The notes under the pieces were generated by a model that did no database searches, was not told where the DNA came from, and saw only the letters and a program-made list of their open reading frames with translations. DNA of 64,000 nt from NCBI RefSeq assembly GCF_010093385.1, contig NZ_PDWV01000001.1, positions 141,004-205,003 of the forward strand, in the 5' to 3' direction. Below, piece by piece: positions 36,037 to 45,775 of the stretch (position 1 is the stretch's first letter; each line of letters starts with the position of its first letter). The DNA is from Pseudoxanthomonas mexicana. GTDB lineage: Bacteria > Pseudomonadota > Gammaproteobacteria > Xanthomonadales > Xanthomonadaceae. The translations under genes were made by a program, and so were the position numbers.

Positions 36037-36172
36037 CAAAGCAGAAGGGCGATGGCTTTCGCCACCGCCCCGGAAGAATTGGAGGCTGATCCTGCCTCCG
36101 CCCGTCGTCCCTGCTATGGCCTTCTACGCTACGCGGGATCTGTGACGGACAGATGACGATGGCTGGGCAGTT

Positions 36173-36278
36173 GTAGGAGCGACGTGAGTCGCGACCGCAT
36201 GCTGTCGCCGCCAGCGAACCTGTCTACCCGAGAACCCTGGGACTGATGATCCGCGGTCGCGACTCACGTCGCTCCTAC
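36173..36278. repeat. SMAG-like REP pair, inverted
   Basis: GTAGGAGCGACGTGAGTCGC+GACCG at 36173-36197 and its exact reverse complement at 36254-36278, with 56 bases between. The unit differs from the copy at 6698 only at one base in the hairpin loop (A to G in GTAAGT/GTGAGT). It occupies the rpe/lipid-kinase gap. Confidence 0.85.
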
Positions 36279-36319
36279 AGGAGAGCGGCTATCCTCACGC
36301 GTCCCCGAAGGAACCTCCT

Positions 36320-37258
36320 ATGCCCCCACCGCACTGGCGCCTGATCCTCAACGGTAAATCCGCCGGTGACGACGACCTGCGCGCGGCCGTGCAGACCCTG
36401 CGCGAGACGGGCATCGCCCTGGACGTGCGCGTCCCCTGGGAAGACGGCGATGCCGAGCGCTATGTCGCCGAGGCCATCGCCGACGGCGTCGATACGGTGA
36501 TTGCGGCCGGCGGGGACGGCACCTTGAGTGAGGTCGGCGCCCCGCTGGCGCATCGCGACGCGACCGCCGACGCGATGCCCTCGCTGGGACTGGTGCCGCT
36601 GGGCACCGCCAACGATTTTGCCACGGCAGCCGGCATCCCCGACGGACCACTGGCGGCGTTGCAGTTGGTCCGCGAGGTAGCGGCCGCGCCGCTCGACCTG
36701 TTGCGCATCGACGCCGACGATGGCACCCACTGGTGCGCGAACCTGGCCAGTGGCGGCTTCGGTACCGAAGTGACGGGGGAAACGGACGAGGGGCTGAAGA
36801 AGATGCTCGGCGGCCTGGCGGACCTGATCACCGGCATCGCCCGGCTCGGCCGCATCGATCCGCTGCAGGCCCGGCTGCGCGGACCGGACTTCGCGTGGGA
36901 GGGCGACCTGATCGCCCTCGGGATCGGCAACGGCCGGCAGGCCGGGGGAGGCCAGGCGCTGTGCCCCGATGCGCTGGTCGACGACGGCCAGCTGGACCTG
37001 ACGATCGTTCCCGACCTCTCCGGCGATGTCGCGGCCACCGTGGGCACCCTGATCAAGGAGGGCAAGCATGCGGCACTGGACCGGGTGGCGACCCGCATCC
37101 GCCTTCCGTGGGTGGAGCTGGCCTCCGACGAACCGCTGACGCTCAATCTGGATGGGGAGCCGGTGGCCTCCCGCCGCTTCCGCGTCGACTGCGTGGCGGG
37201 ACGCGTGCGGATGCACCTGCCCCTGGCGTGCCCGTTGCGCCTGAAACCATGCGCATAG
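36320..37258 (+). CDS. YegS/DgkB-like diacylglycerol or lipid kinase
   Basis: 312 residues. The kinase signature [17 protein letters not shown] is near residue 63-79, followed by [20 protein letters not shown] near 92-111, both typical of DAGK_cat domain proteins. The C-terminal half (from about 135) has the beta-sandwich of the family, ending [13 protein letters not shown]. It lacks a membrane segment. It probably phosphorylates a lipid such as diacylglycerol or phosphatidylglycerol; the substrate cannot be told. Stop TAG lies 145 bases before the trpE start. Confidence 0.85.
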   Translation: MPPPHWRLILNGKSAGDDDLRAAVQTLRETGIALDVRVPWEDGDAERYVAEAIADGVDTVIAAGGDGTLSEVGAPLAHRDATADAMPSLGLVPLGTANDFATAAGIPDGPLAALQLVREVAAAPLDLLRIDADDGTHWCANLASGGFGTEVTGETDEGLKKMLGGLADLITGIARLGRIDPLQARLRGPDFAWEGDLIALGIGNGRQAGGGQALCPDALVDDGQLDLTIVPDLSGDVAATVGTLIKEGKHAALDRVATRIRLPWVELASDEPLTLNLDGEPVASRRFRVDCVAGRVRMHLPLACPLRLKPCA

Positions 37259-37294
37259 TGGTCGGTCGGCGGCCGCATCGGGTAGAGTAGGGGC

Positions 37295-37400
37295 GTGTCC
37301 CACCCCACGCGCCCGCTTTCCCAATTTTCCGCACGCCGCAGCTGGCGATGGTGGCCCGTAGCCGTCGCCCGCCCCGCCATCGCGTCCCGGAAGGAAAGCC
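37295..37400 (+). promoter_or_regulatory. Possible Trp-rich leader peptide and hairpin before trpE
   Basis: GTG 37295 opens a frame reading SHPTRPLSQFSARRS-WRWW, with Trp codons at 37343, 37349 and 37352. The RNA segment 37345-37354 (GCGAUGGUGG, covering the Trp codons) can pair over ten positions (one G-U) with 37374-37383 (CCGCCAUCGC), which ends 5 bases before the GGAAGGA ribosome site of trpE. A ribosome stalled at Trp codons would disturb this stem. There is no U-tract, and the leader frame runs into trpE (TGA ending 37441) rather than stopping early. The GTG start has a poor ribosome site, so this is a hypothesis. Confidence 0.4.
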
Positions 37401-37403
37401 CGC

Positions 37404-38876
37404 TTGATCCCGCACGACCCGTTCCAGCAGTTCGCTGCTGAAGGCTTCAACCGCATCCCCGTTGTCCGTGAAGTGCTGTCCGACCTGGACACGCCGCTCT
37501 CGGTCTACCTGAAGCTCGCCGACGCGCCGCACACCTACCTGTTCGAATCGGTGGAAGGCGGCGAACGCTTCGGTCGCTACTCCATCATCGGCCTGCCGGT
37601 GCGGCGCGTGGTCACCTTCCATGGTCATCGTCTGGAAATCCGTGACCAGGGCCAGCTGGTCGAGGCACGCGAGGTCGAAGACCCATTCGCCGAAGTCGAG
37701 GCGCTGCGCGCGGCGTATTCGGTGCCGCGCCTGCCGGACCTGCCGGGGTTCACCGGCGGCTTGGTGGGCTGGTTCGGCTTCGAGTGCATCGGCTACATCG
37801 AGCCGCGGCTCGCCACGGGCGACAAGCCGGACGAACTGGGTACGCCCGACATCCTGCTGATGCTGTCGGAGGAAGTCGCGGTCTTCGACAACCTCAAGGG
37901 CCGTCTCTATCTGATCGTGCACGCCGATCCACGCGAACCGGGTGCGTGGGAACGGGCGCAGGCGCGGCTGGATGCGCTGACCGCCAAGCTGCGCCAGCCC
38001 GGCTTCTATCCCGCGCCGATCACCCGCGACGTGCTGGACGAAAGCCACTTCGTGTCCGGCTTCACCCATGACGGCTTCATCGCCGCGGTGGAGCAGTCGA
38101 AGGAATACATACGCGCCGGCGACATCTTCCAGGTGGTGCTGAGCCAGCGCCTGAGCGTGCCGTTCAATGCGCGTCCCGTCGATGTGTACCGCGCGCTGCG
38201 CGCGCTGAATCCGTCGCCGTACATGTACTTCCTCGATGTTGGCGACGTGCAGGTGGTGGGTTCGTCGCCGGAGATCCTGGTGCGCCTGGAGCAGGGTGAA
38301 GTCACCGTGCGCCCGATCGCCGGCACCCGTCCGCGTGGGAAGACGCACGACGAGGATCTCGGGCTGGAAGCCGAGTTGCTCGCCGATCCGAAAGAACGTG
38401 CCGAGCACCTGATGCTGATCGACCTGGGCCGCAACGACACCGGCCGGGTGTCGGAGGCCGGCACGGTGCAGGTGGGCGAGCAGTTCGTCATCGAGCGCTA
38501 CAGCCACGTCATGCACATCGTCAGCGAAGTCACCGGCAGGCTTCTGCCCGGACTGAGCTATGCCGACGTGCTGCGTGCGACGTTCCCCGCCGGTACGGTC
38601 AGCGGCGCGCCTAAGATCCGCGCGCTGGAAGTGATCCGCGAACTGGAGCCGATCAAGCGCAATGTCTACGCCGGCAGCATCGGCTACATCGGCTGGCACG
38701 GCGATGCCGACACCGCCATCGCCATCCGCACCGCCGTCATCAAGGACGGCCGTCTGCACGTGCAGGCCGGCGCCGGCATCGTCTACGACTCCGATCCCGA
38801 GAAGGAATGGGACGAGACGATGAACAAGGGGCGTGCGCTGTTCCGTGCGGTCGCGGAAGCGGCGAAGGGCCTGTGA
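37404..38876 (+). CDS. trpE: Anthranilate synthase component I
   Basis: 490 residues from TTG 37404 (GGAAGGA 8 bases before; no ATG fits). It makes anthranilate from chorismate with ammonia from TrpG. Landmarks are [47 protein letters not shown] near 308, [15 protein letters not shown] near 338, [11 protein letters not shown] near 391, and [17 protein letters not shown] near 425. The N-terminal region conserves the Leu/Ser ([14 protein letters not shown]) contact for Trp feedback inhibition. A rare TTG start and the leader above suggest tight control of trpE. Confidence 0.95.
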   Translation: MIPHDPFQQFAAEGFNRIPVVREVLSDLDTPLSVYLKLADAPHTYLFESVEGGERFGRYSIIGLPVRRVVTFHGHRLEIRDQGQLVEAREVEDPFAEVEALRAAYSVPRLPDLPGFTGGLVGWFGFECIGYIEPRLATGDKPDELGTPDILLMLSEEVAVFDNLKGRLYLIVHADPREPGAWERAQARLDALTAKLRQPGFYPAPITRDVLDESHFVSGFTHDGFIAAVEQSKEYIRAGDIFQVVLSQRLSVPFNARPVDVYRALRALNPSPYMYFLDVGDVQVVGSSPEILVRLEQGEVTVRPIAGTRPRGKTHDEDLGLEAELLADPKERAEHLMLIDLGRNDTGRVSEAGTVQVGEQFVIERYSHVMHIVSEVTGRLLPGLSYADVLRATFPAGTVSGAPKIRALEVIRELEPIKRNVYAGSIGYIGWHGDADTAIAIRTAVIKDGRLHVQAGAGIVYDSDPEKEWDETMNKGRALFRAVAEAAKGL

Positions 38877-39967
38877 TGGAGATCGCCACAGACAACGCCA
38901 GGATCAGCCTGCGCAACGACTACAGCGAGGGCGCACATCCACGCCTGCTGCAGGCGTTGGCTGTCGCGAGCGCCGAGGTCAACCGGGGCTATGGTCTCGA
39001 TGTCCACAGCGCACGCGCCGCCGCGCTGATCCGCGACCGCCTGGGTCGCGACGCCGACGTCCATTTCCTGGCCGGCGGCACCCAGACCAACCTCGTTGCG
39101 CTGGCGGCTTTCCTCCGGCCGCACGAAGCGGTGATCGCGCCGGCCAGCGGCCATATCGCCATGCACGAGACTGGCGCCATCGAGGCCAGCGGCCACAAGG
39201 TGCTGACGGTCGCCACGCCGGACGGCAAGCTGAGTCCGGCGCTGATCCGGCCGTGCGTCGACGGCCACCACGGCGAGCACATGGTGAAGCCGCGGCTGGT
39301 CTACATCTCCAACAGCACGGAATGGGGAACCGTCTACAGCGCCGAGGAACTGCAGGCGCTGGGCGGCTTCTGTCGCGATCACGGCCTGCTGCTCTACGTC
39401 GACGGCGCGCGTCTTTCCTCGGCGTTGACGACCGAAGGCAATGACGTCGACCTCGCCTTGCTGGCCGGGCAGGCCGATGCGTTCTACATCGGTGGCACCA
39501 AGAACGGTGCGTTGCTGGGCGAGGCGCTGGTCATCGTCAATCCGGTCCTGCGCACGGATTTCCGCCACATCATCAAGCAGCGCGGTGCGATGCTGGCCAA
39601 GGGCATGGTGGTGGGTGCGCAGTTCGAAGCGCTGTTCGAGGACGGCCTGTACTTCGTGCTGGCCACGCATGCGAACGCCATGGCGGCGCGGCTGCGCGAG
39701 ATCCTGCAGCGGGCCGGCGTGCCGCTGGCCGTGGACTCGCCCAGCAACCAGGTGTTTCCGGTGCTGCCGGACGCGGTGGTGGAGCGCCTGCGGTCGTTCG
39801 TGGAGTTCGAAACCTGGGAGCGGCGAGGCGACGGGACCACGGTGATCCGGCTGATGACGTCGTGGGCGACGCCGGAGTCCGACATCGAAGCGTTCGCGGC
39901 GACTTTCTCCGCGCTGTATACAGAGGGTCGGGCCGTTGGTGCCGCCCAGCAGGCACAAGGAGCCTGA
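38876..39967 (+). CDS. Low-specificity L-threonine aldolase-like PLP enzyme
   Basis: 363 residues, fold type I PLP enzyme. The Schiff-base lysine is in GGTKNGALLGEALV near 206, with HFLAGGTQTNLVAL near 62, HIAMHETGAIE near 94 and LLYVDGARLSSAL near 173. It cleaves beta-hydroxy amino acids such as threonine to glycine and an aldehyde in related enzymes. Its ATG (38876) overlaps the trpE stop by 1 base (TGATG) and it sits between trpE and trpG, with trpG 3 bases after its stop. The role in the trp operon is unclear; it may use serine/threonine metabolism around tryptophan, which is speculative. Confidence 0.88.
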   Translation: MEIATDNARISLRNDYSEGAHPRLLQALAVASAEVNRGYGLDVHSARAAALIRDRLGRDADVHFLAGGTQTNLVALAAFLRPHEAVIAPASGHIAMHETGAIEASGHKVLTVATPDGKLSPALIRPCVDGHHGEHMVKPRLVYISNSTEWGTVYSAEELQALGGFCRDHGLLLYVDGARLSSALTTEGNDVDLALLAGQADAFYIGGTKNGALLGEALVIVNPVLRTDFRHIIKQRGAMLAKGMVVGAQFEALFEDGLYFVLATHANAMAARLREILQRAGVPLAVDSPSNQVFPVLPDAVVERLRSFVEFETWERRGDGTTVIRLMTSWATPESDIEAFAATFSALYTEGRAVGAAQQAQGA

Positions 39968-39970
39968 CCG

Positions 39971-40549
39971 ATGCTGTTGATGATCGACAACTACGACAGC
40001 TTCACCTACAACCTCGTGCAGTACCTGCAGTCGCTGGGTGCCGAGGTGAAGGTGGTGCGCAACGATGCGATGACGGTGGACGAGATCGCGAAGCTCGCGC
40101 CCGAGCGCATCGTCATCTCGCCCGGCCCGTGCACGCCGAATGAAGCAGGCGTCTCGCTGGAGATCATCGAACGGCTGGGTGCGAACACGCCGATCCTGGG
40201 TGTGTGCCTGGGCCATCAGAGCATCGGCCAGGCCTACGGCGGCCACGTCATCCGCGCGGGCCGCATCATGCATGGCAAGACCTCGCGTATCCGTCACGAA
40301 GGCAAGGGCGTGTTCGCCGGCCTGCCGGATGCCTACGAGGCCACGCGCTACCACTCGCTGGTGGTGGAGCGCAGCAGCCTGCCGGATGCGCTGGAAGTCA
40401 CCGCCTGGACCGAGAACGAGGACGGCAGCTTCGAGGAAATCATGGGTCTGCGCCATCGCGAATATCCCGTGGAAGGCGTGCAGTTCCACCCCGAGTCGAT
40501 CCTGACGGAGCACGGGCACGCGCTGCTGAAGAACTTCCTCGAACGATGA
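39971..40549 (+). CDS. trpG: Anthranilate synthase component II (glutamine amidotransferase)
   Basis: 192 residues. It supplies ammonia from glutamine to TrpE. The catalytic triad is visible: Cys in [16 protein letters not shown] (about residue 80), His and Glu in [14 protein letters not shown] (about 170). [20 protein letters not shown] is the typical N-terminus. It is separated from trpE by the aldolase gene. The trpG-trpD gap of 65 bases holds a REP-like hairpin pair, so downstream genes could be subject to partial uncoupling. Confidence 0.95.
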   Translation: MLLMIDNYDSFTYNLVQYLQSLGAEVKVVRNDAMTVDEIAKLAPERIVISPGPCTPNEAGVSLEIIERLGANTPILGVCLGHQSIGQAYGGHVIRAGRIMHGKTSRIRHEGKGVFAGLPDAYEATRYHSLVVERSSLPDALEVTAWTENEDGSFEEIMGLRHREYPVEGVQFHPESILTEHGHALLKNFLER

Positions 40550-40554
40550 CGCAG

Positions 40555-40605
40555 GGCGGGCCTCGGCCCGCCATCGCCATGCCGGTGGGTCAGGGCCCAC
40601 CCTAC
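40555..40605. repeat. Two hairpins, one CTAC-ended REP-like, between trpG and trpD
   Basis: GGCGGGCC-TC-GGCCCGCC at 40555-40572 is a perfect 8-bp hairpin. GGTGGGTCAGGGCCCACCCT+AC at 40584-40605 is a hairpin ending CTAC, the mirror of the GTAG end of the other repeats. No T-tract follows, so neither is a classic terminator. Confidence 0.6.
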
Positions 40606-40614
40606 GGAGCCGAC

Positions 40615-41661
40615 ATGCCACTGACCCCACAAGAAGCCCTCCAGCGCACCATCGAGCACCGCGAGATCTTCCACGACGAGATGGTCGACCTGATGCGCCA
40701 GATCATGCGCGGCGACGTCTCGCCGACCATGACGGCCGCCATCCTGACCGGCTTGCGCGTGAAGAAAGAGACCGTCGGCGAGATCGCCGGCGCCGCCACG
40801 GTGATGCGCGAGTTCTCGCGCACCGTCGAAGTCGCCGACCGCACGCATCTGGTCGACATCGTCGGCACCGGCGGCGACGGTTCCCACACCTTCAACATCT
40901 CCACATGCTCGATGTTCGTCGCGGCGGCGGCCGGTGCGCGCATCGCCAAGCATGGCAATCGCAGCGTGTCGTCGAAGTCCGGCAGCGCCGACGTGCTGGA
41001 AGCGCTGGGCGTCAGCATCGAACTGCAGCCCGAGCAGGTGGCGCAATCCATCGCGCAGACAGGAATCGGCTTCATGTTCGCGCCCATCCATCCCCCCGCG
41101 ATGAAGGTGGTCGCGCCGGTGCGGCGCGAAATGGGCGTGCGCACCATCTTCAACATCCTTGGTCCGCTGACCAATCCCGCGGGCGCGCCCAGCATCCTGA
41201 TGGGCGTGTTCCATCCGGACCTCGTCGGCATCCAGGCCCGCGTGCTGCAGGAGCTGGGTGCCGAGCGCGCGCTGGTGGTCTGGGGTCGCGACGGCATGGA
41301 CGAACTTTCGCTCGGCGCCGGGACATTGGTCGGCGAACTGCGCGACGGCGAAGTGCGGGAATACGAGCTGCACCCGGAAGACTTCGGCATCGCGATGGCC
41401 GCCAGCCGCAACCTGCGCGTGGCCGACGCGGCCGAGTCGAAGGCGATGCTGCTGGGCGTGCTGGACAACAAGCCCGGCCCAGCCCGCGAGATCGTGGTGC
41501 TGAACGCGGGTGCGGCGCTGTACGTGGCCGGCGTGGCGGAGAGCATCGAGGATGGCATCGCCCGCTCACGCGATGCCATCGCCAGCGGCCGGGCCCTGGA
41601 GCGCCTGCAGCAGTTCGTTGCGACCACACAGGCCCTGGGCCTGTCGCATGGGGAGGCATGA
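40615..41661 (+). CDS. trpD: Anthranilate phosphoribosyltransferase
   Basis: 348 residues. It transfers phosphoribose to anthranilate. The PRPP-binding motif is [16 protein letters not shown] (about 83-98), followed by [22 protein letters not shown] (about 107-128) and [13 protein letters not shown] (about 180). These are classic TrpD landmarks. ATG 40615 follows ACGGAG with 5 bases between. Its stop falls 1 base from the next gene start, showing operon coupling. The typical two-domain length is conserved. Confidence 0.95.
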   Translation: MPLTPQEALQRTIEHREIFHDEMVDLMRQIMRGDVSPTMTAAILTGLRVKKETVGEIAGAATVMREFSRTVEVADRTHLVDIVGTGGDGSHTFNISTCSMFVAAAAGARIAKHGNRSVSSKSGSADVLEALGVSIELQPEQVAQSIAQTGIGFMFAPIHPPAMKVVAPVRREMGVRTIFNILGPLTNPAGAPSILMGVFHPDLVGIQARVLQELGAERALVVWGRDGMDELSLGAGTLVGELRDGEVREYELHPEDFGIAMAASRNLRVADAAESKAMLLGVLDNKPGPAREIVVLNAGAALYVAGVAESIEDGIARSRDAIASGRALERLQQFVATTQALGLSHGEA

Positions 41662-41662
41662 C

Positions 41663-42022
41663 ATGGCTGCCAGCGGATTCGCTCGCCTACCCAAACCCCC
41701 TTATTACGCGGTGATTTTTTCGTCGTTGCGCAACAGCCAGGATGGGGCCGGCTACGGTGCCATGGCTGAGCGGATGGTCGAACTGGCGCAGCGGCAGCCG
41801 GGGTTCCTCGGGATGGAATCCACCCGTGGGGCGGATGGTTTCGGCATCACCGTGGCGTACTGGGAAAGCGAGGCCGCGATCCTCGCCTGGCGCCAGCATG
41901 CCGAGCACACGGCCGCGCGCGAGCAGGGCCGGCGGGACTGGTACGACCACTTCGAACTGCGGGTCGCCAGGGTCGAGCGGGCCTACGGCTGGGGCCGCGG
42001 AACCGCCGAGCGCCGCGGATAG
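41663..42022 (+). CDS. Antibiotic-biosynthesis-monooxygenase-fold protein
   Basis: 119 residues. The ABM dimeric ferredoxin-like fold is seen in [34 protein letters not shown] and [24 protein letters not shown]; the last stretch is the conserved His-containing end helix. Members degrade heme, oxidise quinones or polyketides, or act as sensors. It lies 1 base after trpD and 46 bases before trpC, inserted in the trp operon. The C-terminal tail ([14 protein letters not shown]) is basic. Any role in tryptophan metabolism is unknown. Confidence 0.85.
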   Translation: MAASGFARLPKPPYYAVIFSSLRNSQDGAGYGAMAERMVELAQRQPGFLGMESTRGADGFGITVAYWESEAAILAWRQHAEHTAAREQGRRDWYDHFELRVARVERAYGWGRGTAERRG

Positions 42023-42068
42023 TGCGAAAATACGGGCCCCGTACGGGCGGGATCCGCCTGAGGACTGC

Positions 42069-42863
42069 ATGAGCGACATCCTGACCACCATCCTCGCCCG
42101 CAAGGCGGACGAGATCGCCGAGCGCAGCGCCCGCGTCTCGCTGGCCGACCTGCGCGCGCGCGTCGCCGATGCGCCGCCGACGCGCGGCTTCGCCGACGCA
42201 CTGAACGCGATGATCGCGCAGGGCGATCCGGCGGTGATCGCCGAGGTGAAGAAGGCCAGTCCCTCGAAGGGCGTGATCCGCCCGGACTTCCGCCCTGCCG
42301 ATATCGCCGTCAGCTACGAGTTCGGCGGCGCGGCCTGCCTGTCGGTGCTGACGGACGTGGACTTCTTCCAGGGCGCGGACGACTATCTGCGCCAGGCGCG
42401 TGACGCATGCACGCTGCCGGTGCTGCGCAAGGACTTCACCGTCGATCCGTACCAGGTGTACGAAGCGCGTGCGTTGGGCGCGGACTGCATCCTGCTGATC
42501 GTGGCGGCGCTGGACGACGGCCAGCTGGTCGACCTGTCCGGCCTGGCCATGCAGCTGGGCATGGACGTGCTGGTGGAAGTGCACGACATCGACGAACTGG
42601 AGCGCGCCCTGCAGGTGCCGGTGCCGCTGGTCGGGATCAACAACCGCAATCTGCGCACCTTCGAGGTCAGTCTGGACACCACGCTGGCGATGAAGGACGC
42701 GGTGCCGAAGGACCGGCTGCTGGTCACCGAAAGCGGCATCGTGGTGCCGGAGGATGTCGCCACGATGCGCGACGCGGGCGTGAATGCCTTCCTGGTGGGC
42801 GAGACCTTCATGCGCGCCGAAGAACCCGGCGAGGCCCTGCGTCAGCTATTCTTCGCGACATGA
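42069..42863 (+). CDS. trpC: Indole-3-glycerol phosphate synthase
   Basis: 264 residues, TIM barrel. Landmarks are [18 protein letters not shown] near 60 (Lys in KKASPSKG), [23 protein letters not shown] near 118, [17 protein letters not shown] near 193 and [13 protein letters not shown] near 224. It is a stand-alone TrpC without a fused TrpF domain. trpF, trpB and trpA are not in the window and are probably elsewhere, as in Xanthomonas. It overlaps the next gene by 4 bases. Confidence 0.95.
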   Translation: MSDILTTILARKADEIAERSARVSLADLRARVADAPPTRGFADALNAMIAQGDPAVIAEVKKASPSKGVIRPDFRPADIAVSYEFGGAACLSVLTDVDFFQGADDYLRQARDACTLPVLRKDFTVDPYQVYEARALGADCILLIVAALDDGQLVDLSGLAMQLGMDVLVEVHDIDELERALQVPVPLVGINNRNLRTFEVSLDTTLAMKDAVPKDRLLVTESGIVVPEDVATMRDAGVNAFLVGETFMRAEEPGEALRQLFFAT

Positions 42864-43582
42864 CGGACGCTCCTTATCCGACGCCGCGTGCCGATGCGCC
42901 GGTTGTCGTCTTCGACTTCGACCACACGCTTTACGATGGCGATTCCGGCGGCCATCTGGTCAAGTGGCTGATCCAGCGCAATCCACTGCGCATGATCGCG
43001 GCCTTGGCCGCATCCGTCGTGCTGGGGCCGATGGTGGCGTTCCTGCCGACACGGCGTCGCGGCATCTCCGGGTACATCTGGATCGGCACGTTCGGCCTGC
43101 ACGGTCGGCGCAGCTTCGATGCGCTGATCGACCAGTACGTGGCCATCCATCGCGAGGACGTGCAGCGACGCCTGCTGCCGCATGCGCTGGAGGTGTTCCG
43201 CGAGCATCGGGCCACCGGCGACCGCGTCGTCGTCGCGACCGGCGCCCCGCCCGAGCTGGCGCGTGCCATCCTCAGTTTCGTCGCGCACGAGGACGTGCCG
43301 GTGATCGGCACGGCCGTCGGCCCGCGCCTGGGCGCGGTCGTGGCCACGCGCCACTGCCACAACGAAGAGAAGATGCGCATGCTGCGCGAGCGAGGCTATG
43401 GCGAAATCGCGGTGGCGTACTCCGACAGCAGTGCCGACCTGCCATTGCTGAAGGCGGCACGCGCGCCCGTGGTGGTCAACCCGAAGCCGGCGCGCGTGGA
43501 CATGTTCAGGCGCGTGCTGCCGCCGGGAACCCCCATCCTCAACTGGGGCTGCAGGGAGCGGGGCGGGGCGGCGGCGTCCTAG
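42860..43582 (+). CDS. HAD-superfamily hydrolase (subfamily IB-like)
   Basis: 240 residues. The DxDxT nucleophile motif is [15 protein letters not shown] (about residues 17-31), the Thr/Ser motif is [12 protein letters not shown] near 122, and the acidic motif is [12 protein letters not shown] near 191. A hydrophobic stretch ([19 protein letters not shown]) near 45-65 occurs in PSP-type HAD-IB phosphatases. It overlaps trpC by 4 bases. A phosphoserine-phosphatase-like activity would fit supply of serine to TrpB, but the substrate is not shown. Confidence 0.85.
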   Translation: MTDAPYPTPRADAPVVVFDFDHTLYDGDSGGHLVKWLIQRNPLRMIAALAASVVLGPMVAFLPTRRRGISGYIWIGTFGLHGRRSFDALIDQYVAIHREDVQRRLLPHALEVFREHRATGDRVVVATGAPPELARAILSFVAHEDVPVIGTAVGPRLGAVVATRHCHNEEKMRMLRERGYGEIAVAYSDSSADLPLLKAARAPVVVNPKPARVDMFRRVLPPGTPILNWGCRERGGAAAS

Positions 43583-43594
43583 GCGCCCGCCGCG

Positions 43595-43969
43595 TCAGAA
43601 GCGCTCGGGCGCGTTCCAGTCCTTGATCAGGTCGGCGAACTCGATCTCCGCAAAGTCTCGGTACTCGCCTGCATCGTAGAATCGGCCGTAACACCCCTTG
43701 CAGCTCTCGAACCAGATGTGAGGCTGCAACGGGTCGACCATCCGGATCAGGTCGCGATGGCCCACGCACGCGGGACATTTGATCCGGTCGATCTTGTTGT
43801 ACTGCTCGCCCTGGACCGGATCGCCGACATCGAGTTCGCCAGCCCGGTCTTTCAGCGTTTCGTGATCCACCATCTCGAACCACAGGCCTCTGCACCCTTC
43901 GCAGCGATGAACGTTCGCTTGCGCCATGGCGATCGGTTCCATCGTGCTGTGGCATTTCGGGCATTGCAT
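43595..43969 (-). CDS. TFIIB-type zinc-ribbon protein
   Basis: 124 residues with two zinc-ribbon Cys pairs: CPKCHSTMEP...HRCEGCRGLWFE (residues 3-30) and CPACVGHRD...CKGCYGRFYD (about 68-97). This is the zf-TFIIB family, whose bacterial members are of unknown function. It converges on the HAD gene with 12 bases between stops and is the last gene before the secretion locus. The T4SS begins 79 bases upstream of its start. Confidence 0.88.
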   Translation of the reverse strand: MQCPKCHSTMEPIAMAQANVHRCEGCRGLWFEMVDHETLKDRAGELDVGDPVQGEQYNKIDRIKCPACVGHRDLIRMVDPLQPHIWFESCKGCYGRFYDAGEYRDFAEIEFADLIKDWNAPERF

Positions 43970-44048
43970 GAAAAGACCTCGGAAGGCGGGTGAGCAGACC
44001 GCTGGATTCTAACCGGGCGCCGGTTTGCCGTGCGAACGGCTGCGATGG

Positions 44049-45743
44049 CTAGAGTTGCAGGGGTTCCACCGCCACCTTCGGCAACAGCCGCCGGGTGAAG
44101 TAGCTCTCTTTGTAGTAGCGCACCTTCCGGCACAGGATCGGATGGGCCAGACCTTCGTAGAGCACGATTTCCTTCTCCGGCCCCATGGCCTTGAGTTCCT
44201 GGGGCAACATCAGGGCGCGCTTCTCCAGCACCTCGTTATCCGAGACATTGCGACCCTGTCCATGCGAGCGGGTCCGTGCGCGGCGACGGATCGTCGTATA
44301 GCCAAGCATTTCCGAATAGTCGTTGGCGTCCTGCTGCTCGCGGGGCGCATAGATGATCTGCAGCGCGTGATTGGTGATGATGGTGCGCGAAAGCTCCTTG
44401 CCGTAGACCGCATCCAGCTGCGCCATCGACTGGATGATGGGCAGCAGCCGCAGGTTGTAGCCGGCCATGTAGGCGACGGCCTTGGAGATGATGTCCACGC
44501 GTCCGATCGAGGTGAACTCATCCATCAGCAGCAGGCACTGGTGTTTCAGTGACGCGTCGTTATGCGGCAACGTCTTGGTGTTGACGTTGATCAGCTGGCT
44601 GAAGAACAGGTTCACGATCAACCGACTCTCGGCAAGCTTGTTCGGCTGGATGCCGACGTAGATCGTCATCCGACGCCGACGCACGTCGTCGAGGCGGAAA
44701 TCATCCTCGCTGGTCGCCGCGTCGAGCACCGGATTGAGCCACGGATTCAGTGGCTCCCGGAACGAACCGATGATGGACGCGAACGTCACGTCGGCCTGCG
44801 AGAGCAGGCCGGAAAACGCCGTACGGGACTGCTGGCTGAGGAAGGGCGCTTCCACGAGTTTCTGCAGGTAGGGTTTCAGCTCTCCGCCGTCACCGGATGC
44901 GAGCCGCAGCACCGCGCCGAGGGTGGGCTTCTCGGTAGTGTCGTCGTGCTCGTGCCGCTCGAACAGATACAGCGCGAACGCCAGAAACGCATTGCGCGCC
45001 TGGCTGACCCAGAACTTGTCCTTGTCGTCGCCATCGGGGTAGAGCATCGCGGCGATGCTCTGCAGGTCGGAGACGCGGAAGGCAGGGTCCGGCGACACGT
45101 AGGTCATCGGATTCCACCGATGGGTCCGGCGATCTTCCGCGAACGGATTGAACAGGTACACCTCGTGCCCGATCGATTGCCGCCAACCCGAAGTGAGGTC
45201 GAAGTTCTCCTGCTTGATGTCGAGCACCACCGCGGATTCGCGATAGTCCAGAAGATTCGGTATCACGACGCCCACGCCCTTGCCCGAACGGGTGGGGGCG
45301 GCCAGGATCACGAACTGCTGACCGCGCAAGCGCAGCAGCTTGCCGCTCATCTGGCCCACGACGATGCCGTCGTCCCCGCCGCCAAGGAATCCCTTCCTGC
45401 CCAGATCGACCATGCCGGCGAACCTGGCCCGGCCGTGCAGGTTACGGTGACTGCGCAACTTGTAGATCATCACCACCAATGCAGCCCATGCAAGCAGCAT
45501 CAGTCCGCCGCCGATCGCGCCCGCAGTCTTGATGCGCCAGGCATAAGGCTGTACGCGCGGGTGGTCCAGGTGCCTCAGATAGTCGAAGTAGGTGCTCCAT
45601 CCGACCTGCCCACCATCCAGGCCGAGGAACAGCAGCGAGAGATAGCCGGCCAGATAGATCGCCGCCAAGAGAGCGGCGATGCCGAGCACGACGCTTGCCA
45701 GAATACGCACGTTTCCCAAGAGTCCCCCTGTCACCGATTCCAT
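44049..45743 (-). CDS. virD4: T4SS coupling protein VirD4
   Basis: 564 residues. Two N-terminal membrane segments (about 8-40 and 70-92) are followed by a DNA-pump-like ATPase: P-loop APTRSGKGVGVVIPNLL near 148 and Walker B CLLLMDEF near 408. The all-alpha region that recruits substrates is expected around 250-350. It is the inner-membrane receptor that selects toxins for secretion in X-T4SS. It is divergent from the virB operon and downstream of the accessory gene at 45776 on the same strand. Its size is close to the 557 residues I recall for Xanthomonas citri VirD4. Confidence 0.92.
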   Translation of the reverse strand: MESVTGGLLGNVRILASVVLGIAALLAAIYLAGYLSLLFLGLDGGQVGWSTYFDYLRHLDHPRVQPYAWRIKTAGAIGGGLMLLAWAALVVMIYKLRSHRNLHGRARFAGMVDLGRKGFLGGGDDGIVVGQMSGKLLRLRGQQFVILAAPTRSGKGVGVVIPNLLDYRESAVVLDIKQENFDLTSGWRQSIGHEVYLFNPFAEDRRTHRWNPMTYVSPDPAFRVSDLQSIAAMLYPDGDDKDKFWVSQARNAFLAFALYLFERHEHDDTTEKPTLGAVLRLASGDGGELKPYLQKLVEAPFLSQQSRTAFSGLLSQADVTFASIIGSFREPLNPWLNPVLDAATSEDDFRLDDVRRRRMTIYVGIQPNKLAESRLIVNLFFSQLINVNTKTLPHNDASLKHQCLLLMDEFTSIGRVDIISKAVAYMAGYNLRLLPIIQSMAQLDAVYGKELSRTIITNHALQIIYAPREQQDANDYSEMLGYTTIRRRARTRSHGQGRNVSDNEVLEKRALMLPQELKAMGPEKEIVLYEGLAHPILCRKVRYYKESYFTRRLLPKVAVEPLQL

Positions 45744-45775
45744 TCACACGGCCGTGTGCGGCCTTTCGCCCGTCG

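Noticed and set aside
37348..37407. ATG-started 19-codon frame just before trpE
   Set aside because: It has no Trp codons, so it would not sense tryptophan. The overlapping GTG frame with W-R-W-W is the better leader candidate.
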